This document shows positions 19,035 through 28,644 of a stretch of DNA of 64,000 bases, piece after piece. A model generated the notes under the pieces. The model was given only the letters and a program-made list of their open reading frames with translations, did not search any database and had not been told where the DNA came from. Position 1 is the stretch's first letter, and the number at the start of each line of letters is the position of its first letter. The DNA is from Effrenium voratum. Taxonomy: Eukaryota > Sar > Dinophyceae > Suessiales > Symbiodiniaceae. A program made the translations under genes and the position numbers. The stretch covers positions 614,883 to 678,882 of the forward strand of contig CAUJNA010001002.1 of NCBI GenBank assembly GCA_963377175.1. The letters run 5' to 3'.

Positions 19035-19143
19035 AAGGTCCCCCAGTGCCCTTTTACCCTGTTTTGGGGGAGGGTTCCCACACTAAAATAGTCGACAGAA
19101 AAAGTGGGTACCCTTATTCTAACCTCTCCACTGGAGGACCTAG
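19035..19143 (+). mobile_element. Family II element
   Basis: It starts AAGGTCCCCCAGTGCCC and ends TCCACTGGAGGACCTAG. Confidence 0.7.
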
Positions 19144-19299
19144 TTGGCCCCCAACAGTTCAAATCTGGTTTTGGTCCGTCAACTCATCGGGTCACTCGTT
19201 TCTTTTTTGGCCCCGCGTCTCATAAAAACAACCCAGAAGAAGAGTGTCCTTCTTGTCGCAGTTGGCATTCAAACTTGCCTAGCTCGACAGGATGGACTC

Positions 19300-19446
19300 C
19301 ATAATGTTAACCCCGGATTAAGCAGAACCCCTGGTTGATTTTGATAAGGGTGGTGCTTTTCCCCTTTTAGTGGGGATTCACACCACTTTTGGAGGGAACA
19401 CCCCCTAATAATGGAACAGGTTTATTAATCCTGGGTCAACATTACG
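19300..19446 (+). mobile_element. Family V TIR element, full length
   Basis: The ends are ATAATGTTAACCCCGGATTA and AATCCTGGGTCAACATTAC. The core GTGGGGATTCACACCACTT lies in the middle. Confidence 0.7.
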
Positions 19447-19713
19447 CCGACTCACACTGCCCCCTATTTTAGGGTATGTGTTGAAACAGACGATTTCCCT
19501 TGGTAAACAACTTGCTTGGTGAGGCTCTGGTTTCATGTTCTTGGAAGGGGATGCCCACTTGTCGCGTGGAGTCCGTCCCCTTCTGCCCTGCGAGTAACAT
19601 GGAATTCAGCAAGCTACCTCCAAAAGGAGATTCCTCTAATAATCATGGTTGTTTGACTTAGATGATCCGGGACGATTTTTTTGTTTTTTGCCCTGGTGTA
19701 TTGTCCCTCACAG

Positions 19714-19789
19714 AACGCGATCGACTTAGAACCATGCCATCGCACCAGGCCTTCTTGGACCTACTTTTCAAGACCTCCCCTGCGACATG
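19714..19789 (+). CDS. Exon of unidentified protein, phase-matched set
   Basis: After the acceptor GTCCCTCACAG the frame reads RDRLRTMPSHQAFLDLLFKT then SPAT, ending TG before GTTCGT (phase 2). The incoming phase 1 agrees with 18330. Removing the 66-base intron gives Trp and then MKEKHLEKGLDVNAAT. Confidence 0.6.
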
Positions 19790-19855
19790 GTTCGTCCTAG
19801 ACTCTCCATGACCCTTAGAAAACCCCCTTTTGTCTAGGGGTCACGGAGACTCTAG
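19790..19855 (+). mobile_element. Family I element as a 66-base intron
   Basis: The intron is GTTCGTCCTAGACTCTCC ... CACGGAGACTCTAG. The element fills all but the first five or six bases and supplies the acceptor AG. This is the shortest family I copy in the window. Confidence 0.6.
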
Positions 19856-19989
19856 GATGAAAGAGAAACACCTTGAAAAGGGGTTGGACGTAAATGCGGC
19901 CACGCTTTTCGACGTCCTTGGCGCGTCCCAGCCCTCCACTCCGGCCAGTTTCACACCGCTGAGAGAGCGCCAGCCCACAAGGTTCAAAG
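19856..19989 (+). CDS. Exon continuing the 19714-19789 frame
   Basis: It reads MKEKHLEKGLDVNAATLFDV then LGASQPSTPASFTPLRERQP and TRFK, ending with G before GCGAGC, a GC-type donor in phase 1. The next exon starts in phase 1 and gives RFKGFDEEGSASN. No family is recognised. Confidence 0.6.
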
Positions 19990-20539
19990 GCGAGCTGCAA
20001 CCAAACGCCTCATGCCTTGCTTCGTGAAAACGGTGGGCGAGGATCCCCGAAACAAAAAAACAAAAAAAACTATGACTTGGCCTTTGACCCATGCGAAAGG
20101 CAGCAATGACGTCGGTCCATGCACTCCTGTAAGGCTGAAGCTGGTACTTTCAGGCCCGCTTTCAGACTCAGTCCCCAGGGCTCAGCCTCGACCCAAAAGC
20201 CCCAACCGCTTGGTTGACAAATTTGCTCAAGCGCAAGCGCAGACATGATCAGACATGCTCAGACCAATCTAAGACGGTGCCCATCCCCCCCAAAAAAAGC
20301 AAAAACAAATCTACCCCTAAAAAGAGTGGTAGAAACATGTGCAGTGCCACACGCCAAGCCCTACCCATAAGGCATAGGTTTTTTGTTTTTCTCGGCCACT
20401 CTTGGAAGCATGAATATGGCTGTGCCTTTTGAGGGTACCCTTGTTGTGTGGGTTACAAGTGGACAGCAAAATCTCTGGCTGATGGTTTAGGTCCTTTTTC
20501 TGGTCCCGGGCTCCGGGCTCCCAGCCCCCCCCCCCCCAA

Positions 20540-20672
20540 ACCAAGCCTAAACACACATCATAAACCAAGACTAACCACACTCTAAACCTAAACCACCCCT
20601 GAACCAACCTAAGCGAACCCAAAACCACAAGCCCCTAGACCAACCCTAAACCAAGCCTAACCCACCACAACC
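20540..20672 (+). repeat. Degenerate CTAAACC-like tract
   Basis: Irregular units such as CTAAACC, CCTAAAC and CCTAACCC recur over about 130 bases after a run of twelve C residues. This resembles decayed plant-type telomere repeat (TTTAGGG), which dinoflagellates also use, but is too irregular to be sure. Confidence 0.4.
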
Positions 20673-20870
20673 CCACCACAGGGATGGCCGGAAGCCAGAA
20701 ACGTGGGGTGCATTCCTTGACGGAACGGTGTGTTCTGTCGTTTCCTTTTAACACCACACCCACAAACCGAGAGCAAACAAAGACAAACCCGTATGGACGT
20801 ACATTCAGCCTTTGAGAAAAGGAACCCCCCTCGAAATTTTTGGAGATCCGACTCGTCGCATGAATCTCAG

Positions 20871-20972
20871 GCTTTGATGAGGAAGGCTCAGCCAGCAACG
20901 CCAACTACCTGCACAGGGCCACTGAGTCCCTCATATCCGACAAGAATGGCCTTTCGGCGGAAAGCAATTCGG
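20871..20972 (+). CDS. Exon of unidentified protein, phase-matched set
   Basis: After the acceptor TGAATCTCAG the frame reads FDEEGSASNANYLHRATESL then ISDKNGLSAESNS, ending with G before GCAACT. Codon bias is strong. The split codon G|CA gives Ala and leads into LQTLPLKARGR of the next exon. Confidence 0.6.
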
Positions 20973-21476
20973 GCAACTCGAGTTCTGTGATCTTGGTTTT
21001 ACCGGGTGCGAAATATGACAAGCTTGTTTGGGTGTTTGTTCGCCAACAGTTGGGGATCCTGGGGGTTCTCTGGCCAGGGCTCTGGCCAGGGCTCAAGCTT
21101 CCCGAGAGTTCCGTGGCTGTTGGGGATTCGGGGTGCGAAATAGTCCATGATTGGCTTGCCAAGAAGAGCCACAAGTGAGAATCGTGTGTGTGTTTTTTGT
21201 GTGGGTTTTTTACTCGGATAATAATAATATTGTGTTTTTTGTGTATTTCTTTTACTTAGATTCGAGGGTCTGGGAGTTGCCTAGATGCTTACGGATACAA
21301 CCCGCAAAGGGAACTTAGAATGGGACGCGTGCTATGAACGTGGCTACCAAGCACTTGGCTAAATCCCGGACCATCATTGGAATTGTTTGTGGCATTAAGT
21401 GCCCTTGTTTCCTTCTCCGGAAGGGGCTTTAAGTTCAACTACTCAAAACGCGTGCCTTCTTTTTCCCCATTACCAG

Positions 21477-21561
21477 CACTTCAGACCCTGCCGTTGAAGG
21501 CACGGGGGCGCATTGCAATTTTGATAAATAGATCCTTTGTAGACGACTCAATCGGATCCAG
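21477..21561 (+). CDS. Exon, phase-matched set
   Basis: After the acceptor CCCATTACCAG the frame reads LQTLPLKARGRIAILINRSF then VDDSIGS, ending AG before GTATTG. AG|G makes Arg with the next exon. Confidence 0.6.
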
Positions 21562-21843
21562 GTATTGTAAGTGCTGAGAGTAATTATCCTTTTGAGTAGG
21601 ATTCACTGAGATTCTTCCTGCGTTTCTGGGTCTGCCATCGCTTTGGTTTCAAGCAACAAACAACCGCGCGGCATGATGGACAGATGGGTTTCAGGCAACT
21701 TTCCGTCCGAACCTTCTAAGCAGGGGAACCGAAACAGCTGGGTGTTGAAGCAAATCGAACTGAATGGGCAATCCACCCAGGAATTTGCGGCTCAAGCAGT
21801 TGCATGAAGAGCAGCTTAATCATCCAAGTTGTGATTGTTGCAG

Positions 21844-21890
21844 GGCTCCATTTGACTTCCCCATTGTCGACTTACACGCAGAAATCATAG
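21844..21890 (+). CDS. Short exon, phase-matched set
   Basis: After the acceptor GATTGTTGCAG the frame reads APFDFPIVDLHAEII, ending with G before GTGTCC. The donor is the left end of a family XV element (ATAGGTGTCC). Confidence 0.6.
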
Positions 21891-22094
21891 GTGTCCTTTC
21901 TGGTCGTTTTGGTCGAACAAGAGATGGCCCTGGTTTACCTGGTGGTTTAATCATCAGGGTCATCCCCACTGGGCTGAAGTCTACCGAGTCGGATAGCCCA
22001 AAAAGTAGGGCCCGGGCGCTGAGCGGAACGGGTTCGGGTCTCCTATAGTTTTGGGCCAGGTGTCCTTAGCAGCCACGTAGGGACCCCAAATATG

Positions 22095-22185
22095 ACTATG
22101 GAAATCCAAGAAAACTACGGGAAACCGAGGGAAACCAAGTGAAACCGAGGGAAACCGAAGGGAAACCAAGTGAAACCAAGGGTGG
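22095..22185 (+). repeat. Short tandem repeat with GGGAAACCRA unit
   Basis: GAAACCGAGG, GAAACCAAGT and variants repeat about eight times in 85 bases. It lies in the intron between exons 21844 and 22539. Confidence 0.7.
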
Positions 22186-22311
22186 CCATTCAGGGTCCTC
22201 AGGCTTCGAAATTCGTCCAATTTTCAGCTCCAAGGGGCTCCGGTTGAAAAAGGTGGCTGAATGAAGCCCAAGGACCATCCGGCCGAATGTGGAGCTTGAG
22301 CGCAAAAACCA

Positions 22312-22493
22312 CTAGGCCCCCCAGTAGTGCGCTGTTACCTTTTTGGGGAGGGTTCCCTACTAAAGTAGTCTACAGAAAGAAGTTGGTACCCTTAACCTCT
22401 CAAATCTGGAGGACCTAGAATTACTGGTCTGGATTGTTGGTTTGGGGGTTCCTGTTGGTACCCTTAACCTCTTTAGTGGAGGACCTAGACAAC
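22312..22493 (+). mobile_element. Family II element plus an extra right end
   Basis: The main copy has CTAGGCCCCCCAGTAGTGC on the left and TGGAGGACCTAG at about 22420. A second right half (GGTACCCTTAACCTCTTTAG ... GGACCTAG) follows within 75 bases. Confidence 0.6.
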
Positions 22494-22538
22494 GTGCTAA
22501 CGCCATTTTGTTTCCAGGAGAAATTTTGTGTGACCCAG

Positions 22539-22654
22539 GGTATGGGATTGGGCCATGTGCGTGTTGCCGAGGCTTCGTGGCCGTTGAGCCGATGACCATG
22601 GGCCACTTTTCCCATGAAAGCCGCCGTTGGCGGTTTCCCTCATGGTCGCCCCTT
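22539..22654 (+). CDS. Exon with paired cysteines, phase-matched set
   Basis: After TGACCCAG the frame reads YGIGPCACCRGFVAVEPMTM then GHFSHESRRWRFPSWSPL, ending before GTAAAC in phase 0. G|GG gives Gly with the previous exon. The close cysteines (CACC) may bind metal or form disulphides. Confidence 0.55.
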
Positions 22655-23106
22655 GTAAACCTTCGACCAACCCCCCATTTTGCAAGACTCTGCACACCAA
22701 ACCAACGAACACAGGGCTCCTTAAAAGATAGAGTTTGTAATTATTTGAAACATGTATCTTTTTCAACACCAAAATGAAGACTGTTTTTTTTGTTTTTCTC
22801 GACATCATCAACATGCCGATCGCACAGGAAATCCCTATGCGCCCATGAGTCTCTACGAGCCAGCATTCGACAAGCACCTTGGCCTCAGTTTGCCATGTGT
22901 TGTTGTATGCAATTTAGCCATTGTCTTCCATTTGCTGAGATGAATAAATTGTTGAAGTTCACCTGGTACTAGAGGGAATCTATCACTACCGTGTCTTTCT
23001 TATTTTTTTGGAAGGGACTCAAGAAAACGGACGTTATGTTGTCACCAGGTTGTATCCGGAGTGTTGAGGGCAGAAAAAGTGGTGCTTGGTCCCACTGCGA
23101 TATCAG

Positions 23107-23185
23107 GGACAGAGAATCGTTCGCCCACAACTGGCGCCCCATATAGGTATTTGTGCAGATGAACGAAGGGCAGCGCAACTTGATG
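23107..23185 (+). CDS. Exon, phase-matched set
   Basis: After GCGATATCAG the frame reads GQRIVRPQLAPHIGICADER then RAAQLD, ending with G before GTACCA. Both phases agree with its neighbours. Confidence 0.55.
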
Positions 23186-23276
23186 GTACCATCTACCTGG
23201 AGTCTCCATGACCCTTTTAAAAGGGGGCATTACCTGGGTCATAACCCAATTTTAAAGGGTACTTTCACACTGCAAG
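23186..23276 (+). mobile_element. Degenerate family I element inside a 91-base intron
   Basis: The left end ACCTGGAGTCTCCATGACCC is clear; the right end is eroded (TTAAAGGGTACTTTCAC). The intron is GTACCA ... CTGCAAG. Confidence 0.5.
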
Positions 23277-23362
23277 ACACTTGGATCATTGTGGTGTTCA
23301 CAATGATCCCGAACGAACTAGGCCAAGAGCCAGAACCTCCCTGTTGTTCGTTGGAGTTCCCA
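23277..23362 (+). CDS. Exon with a hydrophobic segment, phase-matched set
   Basis: G|AC gives Asp, then TWIIVVFTMIPNELGQEPEP and PCCSLEFP, ending before GCAAAT. WIIVVFTMI is hydrophobic but short for a full membrane span. This is the last exon of the phase-consistent series that begins at 18196. Confidence 0.55.
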
Positions 23363-23367
23363 GCAAA

Positions 23368-23471
23368 TACTTCCATTTGCTCAAGAATATGTTTCCCTTG
23401 TTGGCTTTAAAGGGAATCTGTCACTACTGGAAATATTTTGTCCAGGGTCCAGGGGTCTTAACAAATTGGAA
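23368..23471 (+). mobile_element. Family IV TIR element
   Basis: It starts ATACTTCCATTTGCTCAAG and ends CTTAACAAATTGGAAG, with TTGGCTTTAAAGGGAATCTG inside. Confidence 0.75.
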
Positions 23472-23474
23472 GAA

Positions 23475-23577
23475 TACTGTGGATGGTGGCGAAATCCACC
23501 CTTGGAATGATGACTTCCCTGTAACCACCAAGCAAACGACGGTTTAAGTGGTGCAGGATTTTGTCCATCCACAGTAT
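23475..23577 (+). mobile_element. Family III TIR element
   Basis: The ends are ATACTGTGGATGGTGGCG and GATTTTGTCCATCCACAGTAT. It follows the family IV copy almost directly. Confidence 0.75.
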
Positions 23578-23639
23578 GGACAGCCCGAACAGGAACAGTT
23601 GTCCCTTCTAGCAAAGTCGTATCACTGGCCACATGTGCC

Positions 23640-24350
23640 CACAAGTACAAGCCAGTCGTCACAGGCGGAATGCGTCCATGTGTGAGACTCGTTTACGAGC
23701 CCTTAGTTTCTTGCAGGATTTTACTGTTATTCACATACGTGATTGGCATGTCCTTTTTGTTTAAGGGGCGGGACGGGGCGGGGCGGGGCAGGGCGGGGTG
23801 GGGTGGGGTGGGGCCCCTGAATGAAAAAAACACTGCCAAACAAGTTGTGCACTTTTTCCCATGGAGGGGTTCGGTTTGTGGCTTGGGAAGCCAGATACAT
23901 GTACAAGCCAGTCGTCACAGGCGGAATGCGTCCATGTGTGAGCCTCGTTTACGAGCCCTTAGTTTCTTGCAGGATTTTACTGTTATTCACATACGTGATT
24001 GGCATGTCCTTTTTGTTTAAGGGGCGGGACGGGGCGGGGCGGGGCAGGGCGGGGTGGGGTGGGGTGGGGCCCCTGAATGAAAAAAACACTGCCAAACAAG
24101 TTGTGCACTTTTTCCCATGGAGGGGTTCGGTTTGTGGCTTGGGAAGCCAGATACATGTACAAGCCAGTCGTCACAGGCGGAATGCGTCCATGTGTGAGCC
24201 TCGTTTACGAGCCCTTAGTTTCTTGCAGGATTTTACTGTTATTCAGATACGTGATTGGCATGTCCTTTTTTTTAAGGGGCGGGACGGGGTGCACTGCCAA
24301 ACAAGTTGTGCGCTTTTTCCCATGGAGGGGTTCGGTTTGTGGCTGGAGGG
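23640..24350 (+). repeat. 256-bp tandem repeat, about 2.8 copies, with G-rich core
   Basis: GTCGTCACAGGCGGAATGCG occurs at 23655, 23911 and 24167, exactly 256 bases apart. Copies are nearly identical; the third has lost most of the core and continues to about 24350. Each core is a run of GGGGC and GGGGT units. The long plus-strand open frame here comes from the repeat and is not taken as a gene. Confidence 0.9.
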
Positions 24351-24419
24351 CCATGGGTTGATGTTTCAGTTGAAAAGACCTCACCAGTCTATAGCATTTT
24401 TGGGGGAGGGGAGGAACTT

Positions 24420-24765
24420 GCTAGATGTCCTACAATCAATACAAAGGGGGGAATTCTATCCCTGATAAGCCCCGCGAGTTTGGACTCACAATCCCAAGCA
24501 CAACAGAATCCCAGAAGCACGCCCCCTCAAAAACTGCCTTTTGGACCGCTTGGGATCCAACTGAACCCCAAAAAAGTGGTCCCGGAGCGTCCCCATACAG
24601 GGAATTGGTAAAAAATACCATAGCCAATCAATCCCAGTTACCCTACCCATCGTCCTCTTGCAATTTCATATTGGGTACCCACAAAACCTGGGAAATGGAC
24701 TCACTGGGAGTGCTTTCTTTGCCTGATGAAGGGATCCATTTCTTAGTGTTTCGGGCTAATTGACG
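24420..24765 (+). other. Open frame of uncertain status
   Basis: One plus frame is open for 112 codons (for example KTAFWTAWDPTEPQKSGPG). It has moderate codon bias but no clear splice edges. It may hold an exon linking 23362 and 25486. Confidence 0.25.
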
Positions 24766-24776
24766 GGACCAAAGAC

Positions 24777-24912
24777 CCTCATGTGAGTCAGAATCAAAAT
24801 TCGGTATGAAAATGGTTGCAATCCAGAACCATGCTTCAAGAATTAAGAAGGCGGATTCCCACAACTATTTATGGCTGGGATTGTCCCTTACTAACCTTCA
24901 TCTATCCGGGCC
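24777..24912 (-). mobile_element. Family IX TIR element, reverse orientation
   Basis: ATGTGAGTCAGAATCAAAA begins it on the plus strand. Then come AACCATGCTTCAAG, AAGAAGGCGGATTCCC and CTAACCTTCATCTA in an order that differs from the copies at 30846 and 49976, so it may be a rearranged copy. Confidence 0.5.
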
Positions 24913-25485
24913 GATGTACCGGAATATGACAAGCGGCGCACCCCGCTCTGGGGAGGAAACCAGGGGAAACCACCCCATTCTGGGGCACCTGTTTTTGGTG
25001 TTTAATCCTGTGGGTTCCCTTTAAAACCGCCCCCCAAAGGATATCTTCCAAAGCAAGAGAGGCCCTCAAAGCTGCCCCAATGTTGAACCATACCCATATT
25101 CTAGGGGTTGATTCCCCATTATGTTCATCCATCGTGCTTCTCAAAAATCAGCCGTTTTTTCCTGGGTTTTCAGGGGGGAGGTTCTAGAAAGAAGGATCCC
25201 TGAAAATAATGGGGAAGGAAGCCCTAGACATATGGCTGTGGCTCGAAAAACCGGTGCCAAAATGGCTTGCTCTGGTAAGTGGAAACATGGACCAAAACCC
25301 GCGGTTTGCCCCTGCTGTTTAATTTTGAGACCCATACCCTCTTTTATTTTGAGCCTCACCTATGGAATCCCCTGTAAATACCAACAAACCTTACGGTTTC
25401 AACCATGGATAAGAGCCACACCCATATCGGGCCACGCTCCAGGCGCTTTTTTCCGTCTGGGATCGAGGCTCCTGCACATTGTCAG

Positions 25486-25585
25486 CGAGGAGACGGTCAT
25501 AGAAGCCGGCAGCAAGCGGAATTGCAACGACGCGGACGACGACACGGGCACGGACTACTGGTCCAACATGGGCAAGGGCCCCTTG
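25486..25585 (+). CDS. Exon of unidentified protein, acidic with one Cys
   Basis: After the acceptor CACATTGTCAG the frame reads EETVIEAGSKRNCNDADDDT then GTDYWSNMGKGPL with very strong RNY and GC3 bias, ending before GTCAGG. The exon at 28079 starts in the matching phase 0. Together they give CNDADDDTGTDYW...ISSCKDVVSYC, a cysteine-spaced extracellular-like sequence. Confidence 0.5.
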
Positions 25586-25644
25586 GTCAGGGCTTGTTTC
25601 TTTGTCCTTTTTGAACCCAGCGGGTTGAGCCCCCCAAAAATCTG

Positions 25645-25760
25645 GGTCCACCAGGATCGTGCCCTTTTAGGGTCTTTTTTGGTTGGGAGGGTTCCCCTAC
25701 TAAAATAGACTACAGAAAAAAGGGTACCAATATTCTAACCTCTCTACTGGAGGACCTAGC
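25645..25760 (+). mobile_element. Family II element, variant left arm
   Basis: GGGTCCACCAGGATCGTGCC ... TTTTGGTTGGGAGGGTTCC ... CTCTACTGGAGGACCTAG. The variant TTTAGGGTCTTTTTTGGTTGG is shared with the copy at 32892, defining a subfamily. Confidence 0.65.
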
Positions 25761-26250
25761 AGGGGGCTGAGCCCCCCTAAGAATGGTTGACCAGATTTTC
25801 ATGATACTCCTTACCCTAGCCAAAGACCTAGACCTCATTTGAGGCCCCAAAAAATCAACGGCACTCATATTTCGCAAAGGGGTCTTGGGCTCTTTTCGCT
25901 TCAAAAGGGTTTGGGCTCCTACGGTTAGGCAAACGGGTGCTTATCCCACTTCCTGAGTTCCTAAACTTTGTACTTCTAAAGTGGAAGACCAGTTTAGTGG
26001 TAAATTCAAAAGGTTGGACTTGTTTTGGCCAATCCACCCAGGAAGTGAATTGTATTAGCCCCCACAAGGTCACATATCGCGCCGCCGTGCGCGGCCTCAA
26101 CGCCTCAACGTGTCGGGCACCGATTCCCCTTTTGGAAGCTCCGAACGTGGCGTTCGGACACCAGAACTTCCAATGGGAAATCCAGGTCCAGGATCCCTTG
26201 GACCAGAGGGCCTTTGACCCCGGGCAACATGAGTTTTTTTTTTTTTGGGC

Positions 26251-26362
26251 TAGGTCTCCCAGTGGTGCCCTTTTACCCTTTTTTAGCCGAGGGTTCCCCT
26301 ACAAAAATCGACTACAGAAAAAAGGGCACCTTTATTCTAACCTCTCTACTGGAGGACCCAGT
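26251..26362 (+). mobile_element. Family II element
   Basis: CTAGGTCTCCCAGTGGTGCC starts it and CTACTGGAGGACCCAG ends it. Confidence 0.7.
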
Positions 26363-26634
26363 AGGGGAACACCCTGCCGGTTGGGTTTAAAGGGAGGCCA
26401 AAAGGAAAAACCAACCGTTGCGCCATTTTGTTTGGGCCCGTTTGGGCTGAATGTCGCAGGCTGAATGTATGAACCCCGCAAGAAGGATGGTATAGTTGAA
26501 CCAATAGTTGCTTAAGATTATGTTGTGTCTTCCCCTGCGTCTGTTGTTTCTTCTTCTTTTTTAAGGAGTCTGTCACTACGGTCTTTCTTTCTCCAGGGGA
26601 CTGAAGCAAATCGAAGCACGGAGAATGACAAATT

Positions 26635-26815
26635 GCAGAAATGGGATCATTACCCAAAAGAAAGGGGTCATGTCCCCATTCTTGAAGGGCCATGGAGAGT
26701 CTAGTTATAGTTTGCTTTTTTTGGGGGCGGGGCTCCCCTACTAAAATCGCATACCGAAAAAAAAAAAAGAAGAAACAAAAGGCTCCCTGATTCTAACCTC
26801 TCTACTGGAGGAGCA
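26635..26815 (+). mobile_element. Family I right half followed by a family II copy
   Basis: GGGCCATGGAGAGTCTAG ends a family I remnant at 26702. A family II remnant follows, with GGGCGGGGCTCCCCTACTAA and CTCTCTACTGGAGGAGC. Confidence 0.55.
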
Positions 26816-27349
26816 ACCCCGAAAAAAGCCAGTGAATGGGTCAGAACATGATCCACTGGTTTAGACGGGTTTGAACCAATCACCACGGCCATCTATTTGC
26901 TTTATTAATTGTGTTCACCCATGAAAAGCTACTTGCTGTACTCTTGAGTCCCCGTGTGTCTTGCAACTCCTAGAGAGTAACTTTTCCCAGAAAACGGTTT
27001 GGCTGCGCCTTTTGAGGAATCCCCCTGTTTTTCTCCGTGTTGGTCCTTTTTTAGAAATCTTTAAGTACTTTTTCAATACCCTGCAGGGGTAGAGCCACAA
27101 ACGCCGCATCCAAGCTGTTTCTTAGACTACGTAGGATCGGAGTCTCCTTTTGCAAGACCCAACGTTTTGGGCATCAATTCGAGAGCTAAGTTCGCGTTTC
27201 ATCCTGGACCATCTAAGCGTCTTTCCGTGGTCCCTTTTTGGGATGTGTTGTTTCTTTGGGGGGCGCTTTAACACAAGCTACCATGGTAGAACATGGCAAT
27301 GGCAAACCGGCTTTTGGCCTGGGCAACCCAACCCTCTCAGCATAGGGGT

Positions 27350-27457
27350 ACCTGAGGTCTCCGAATCTGACCCGAATCAAACATGGGTTGCCAGCCCGTT
27401 CTTTTGGGTAGTCTGACCAACCATTTTCAATGGGTCAGGTTCGGAGACTCCAGGTAC
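27350..27457 (+). mobile_element. Family I element, variant ends
   Basis: It has TACCTGAGGTCTCCGAATC on the left and GGTTCGGAGACTCCAGGTAC on the right. Confidence 0.65.
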
Positions 27458-27590
27458 AAAGCAGATGCCCTTTTTGTACTTTTTTGAAATGTCCTTTCCA
27501 TAGGAGCCCAAGACCTCATTATTTGAGGTGGTGGGGACTTTTTGTTGGCCAATCCACTCGATCAGAAGTGAGAGGACAGTCCACGAAGAG

Positions 27591-27725
27591 TCATGTTGAC
27601 CCCGGATTAATAAACCTCTGTTTACGAATATAGGGATGTTCCCCTTCTAACTCCCCACTAAAACCGGGAAAAGCAACCCCCTACTAATCAACCAGGGGTT
27701 TATGAATCCGGGGTTAACAATACCA
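27591..27725 (+). mobile_element. Family V TIR element, full length
   Basis: ATGTTGACCCCGGATTAAT and GAATCCGGGGTTAACAAT are its ends. Confidence 0.7.
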
Positions 27726-28078
27726 CATTTTCTGAGCGAGTGCCACATTCTGAGCTTGGTGGCTCCCAGCCATCCCCTTAGCTTTCTAGCCTTTTAGTGT
27801 TTAGTGGTAGTTTCCGAATTTATGCCATTAAAAGTTCTTCCCTCCATTTGCTTAAGAGTATTGTTTACTTTCCTTTGTTGGGTTGAAAAGGAATGCATCA
27901 CTACTGGAAATATGTTTTTGTTTTGTTTTCATGGGGACTTAGCCATTCTCTTCAGGGATCCTTCTCTTCAAAAAATGGGCCAAAAACCAGGAAAAAAAGG
28001 TGGTTTCTAAAAAGAACGATGGGTGAAGAGAATGGGGAATCAAACCTGAGAACATTCTGAGCTCGAGGCATTTTGCAG

Positions 28079-28155
28079 ATGGCCACCGGCAACCTCTCCA
28101 TCTCCAGCTGCAAAGATGTGGTGTCCTACTGCCAGACAGTGCCCTCAATGAAGAC
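28079..28155 (+). CDS. Exon with two cysteines, possible extracellular module
   Basis: After the acceptor GCATTTTGCAG the frame reads MATGNLSISSCKDVVSYCQT then VPSMKT. Every codon fits the local bias. The spacing Cys-x6-Cys, followed downstream by CPVSCGC at 31010, recalls small disulphide-rich domains ending in CPxxCG. The right edge is unclear because a family XII element starts at once. Confidence 0.45.
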
Positions 28156-28159
28156 AATA

Positions 28160-28267
28160 TCATGGTTGTTGGGAAACAATTTACATTTTCGCTTGTTGTG
28201 GTTTCGTGGGAAAGCCCCACTTAACTGCTAAAGTTTTTTTTTTGCTCCCCTTCCAACGTCAACCAAG
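28160..28267 (+). mobile_element. Family XII TIR element
   Basis: It has CATGGTTGTTGGGAAACAA on the left and CCAACGTCAACCAAG on the right (short inverted TGGTTG ends). Copies at 54042 and 56120 share TTTGCTTATNGTGGTTTAGT and CCACTTAACTGCT. Confidence 0.7.
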
Positions 28268-28275
28268 ATATGCAG

Positions 28276-28644
28276 GTTCAGGAATTCCTCCAACTCCAAC
28301 TCATTGGAAGCTCCAAAAGTGGCGATCATTTCAACGGAAACCAGTCAATTGATCAACTTTTGGATGGGACAAATTCAGTGACCTCTCTGTGTGTTAGTTC
28401 GTTTCGTTTGTACTGGTGTGGTCGGAAAAGCCTTACTCTCCAAGATACTGAACTTCATACCTTTTCGAGAAGATCCATCTGGGTTTTCGGTTTGGCAAAC
28501 CAAAAGCTCGGACTTAGCCAGACTTCGGTGGCGTCAGACATGGGCATCCAGTTCAGGACCGGCCACTTTGGTCGGTCAGTTGGGGGGATCCTTCACTGCG
28601 TGTATTCCGCCGAGCTGATTCGTTGGTGCATTTTGCTTGGATGT
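28276..28644 (+). CDS. Open reading frame of about 123 codons, possible exon
   Basis: After GATATGCAG one frame is open to TAG at 28645. It includes VQEFLQLQLIGSSKSGDHFN, SDMGIQFRTGHFGRSVGGIL and HCVYSAELIRW. No repeat family was found inside. A second frame is open in the 3' half, so a shorter exon is possible. Coding status is unproven. Confidence 0.35.

Noticed and set aside
23655..24185. 256-bp repeats as rDNA spacer or satellite
   Set aside because: No ribosomal sequence nearby and fewer than three copies; left as a local tandem repeat.
23670..24465. Plus-strand open frame of 214 codons
   Set aside because: It is the translation of the 256-bp tandem repeat; its length follows from 256-base units lacking stops across copies, and it includes the G-rich core.
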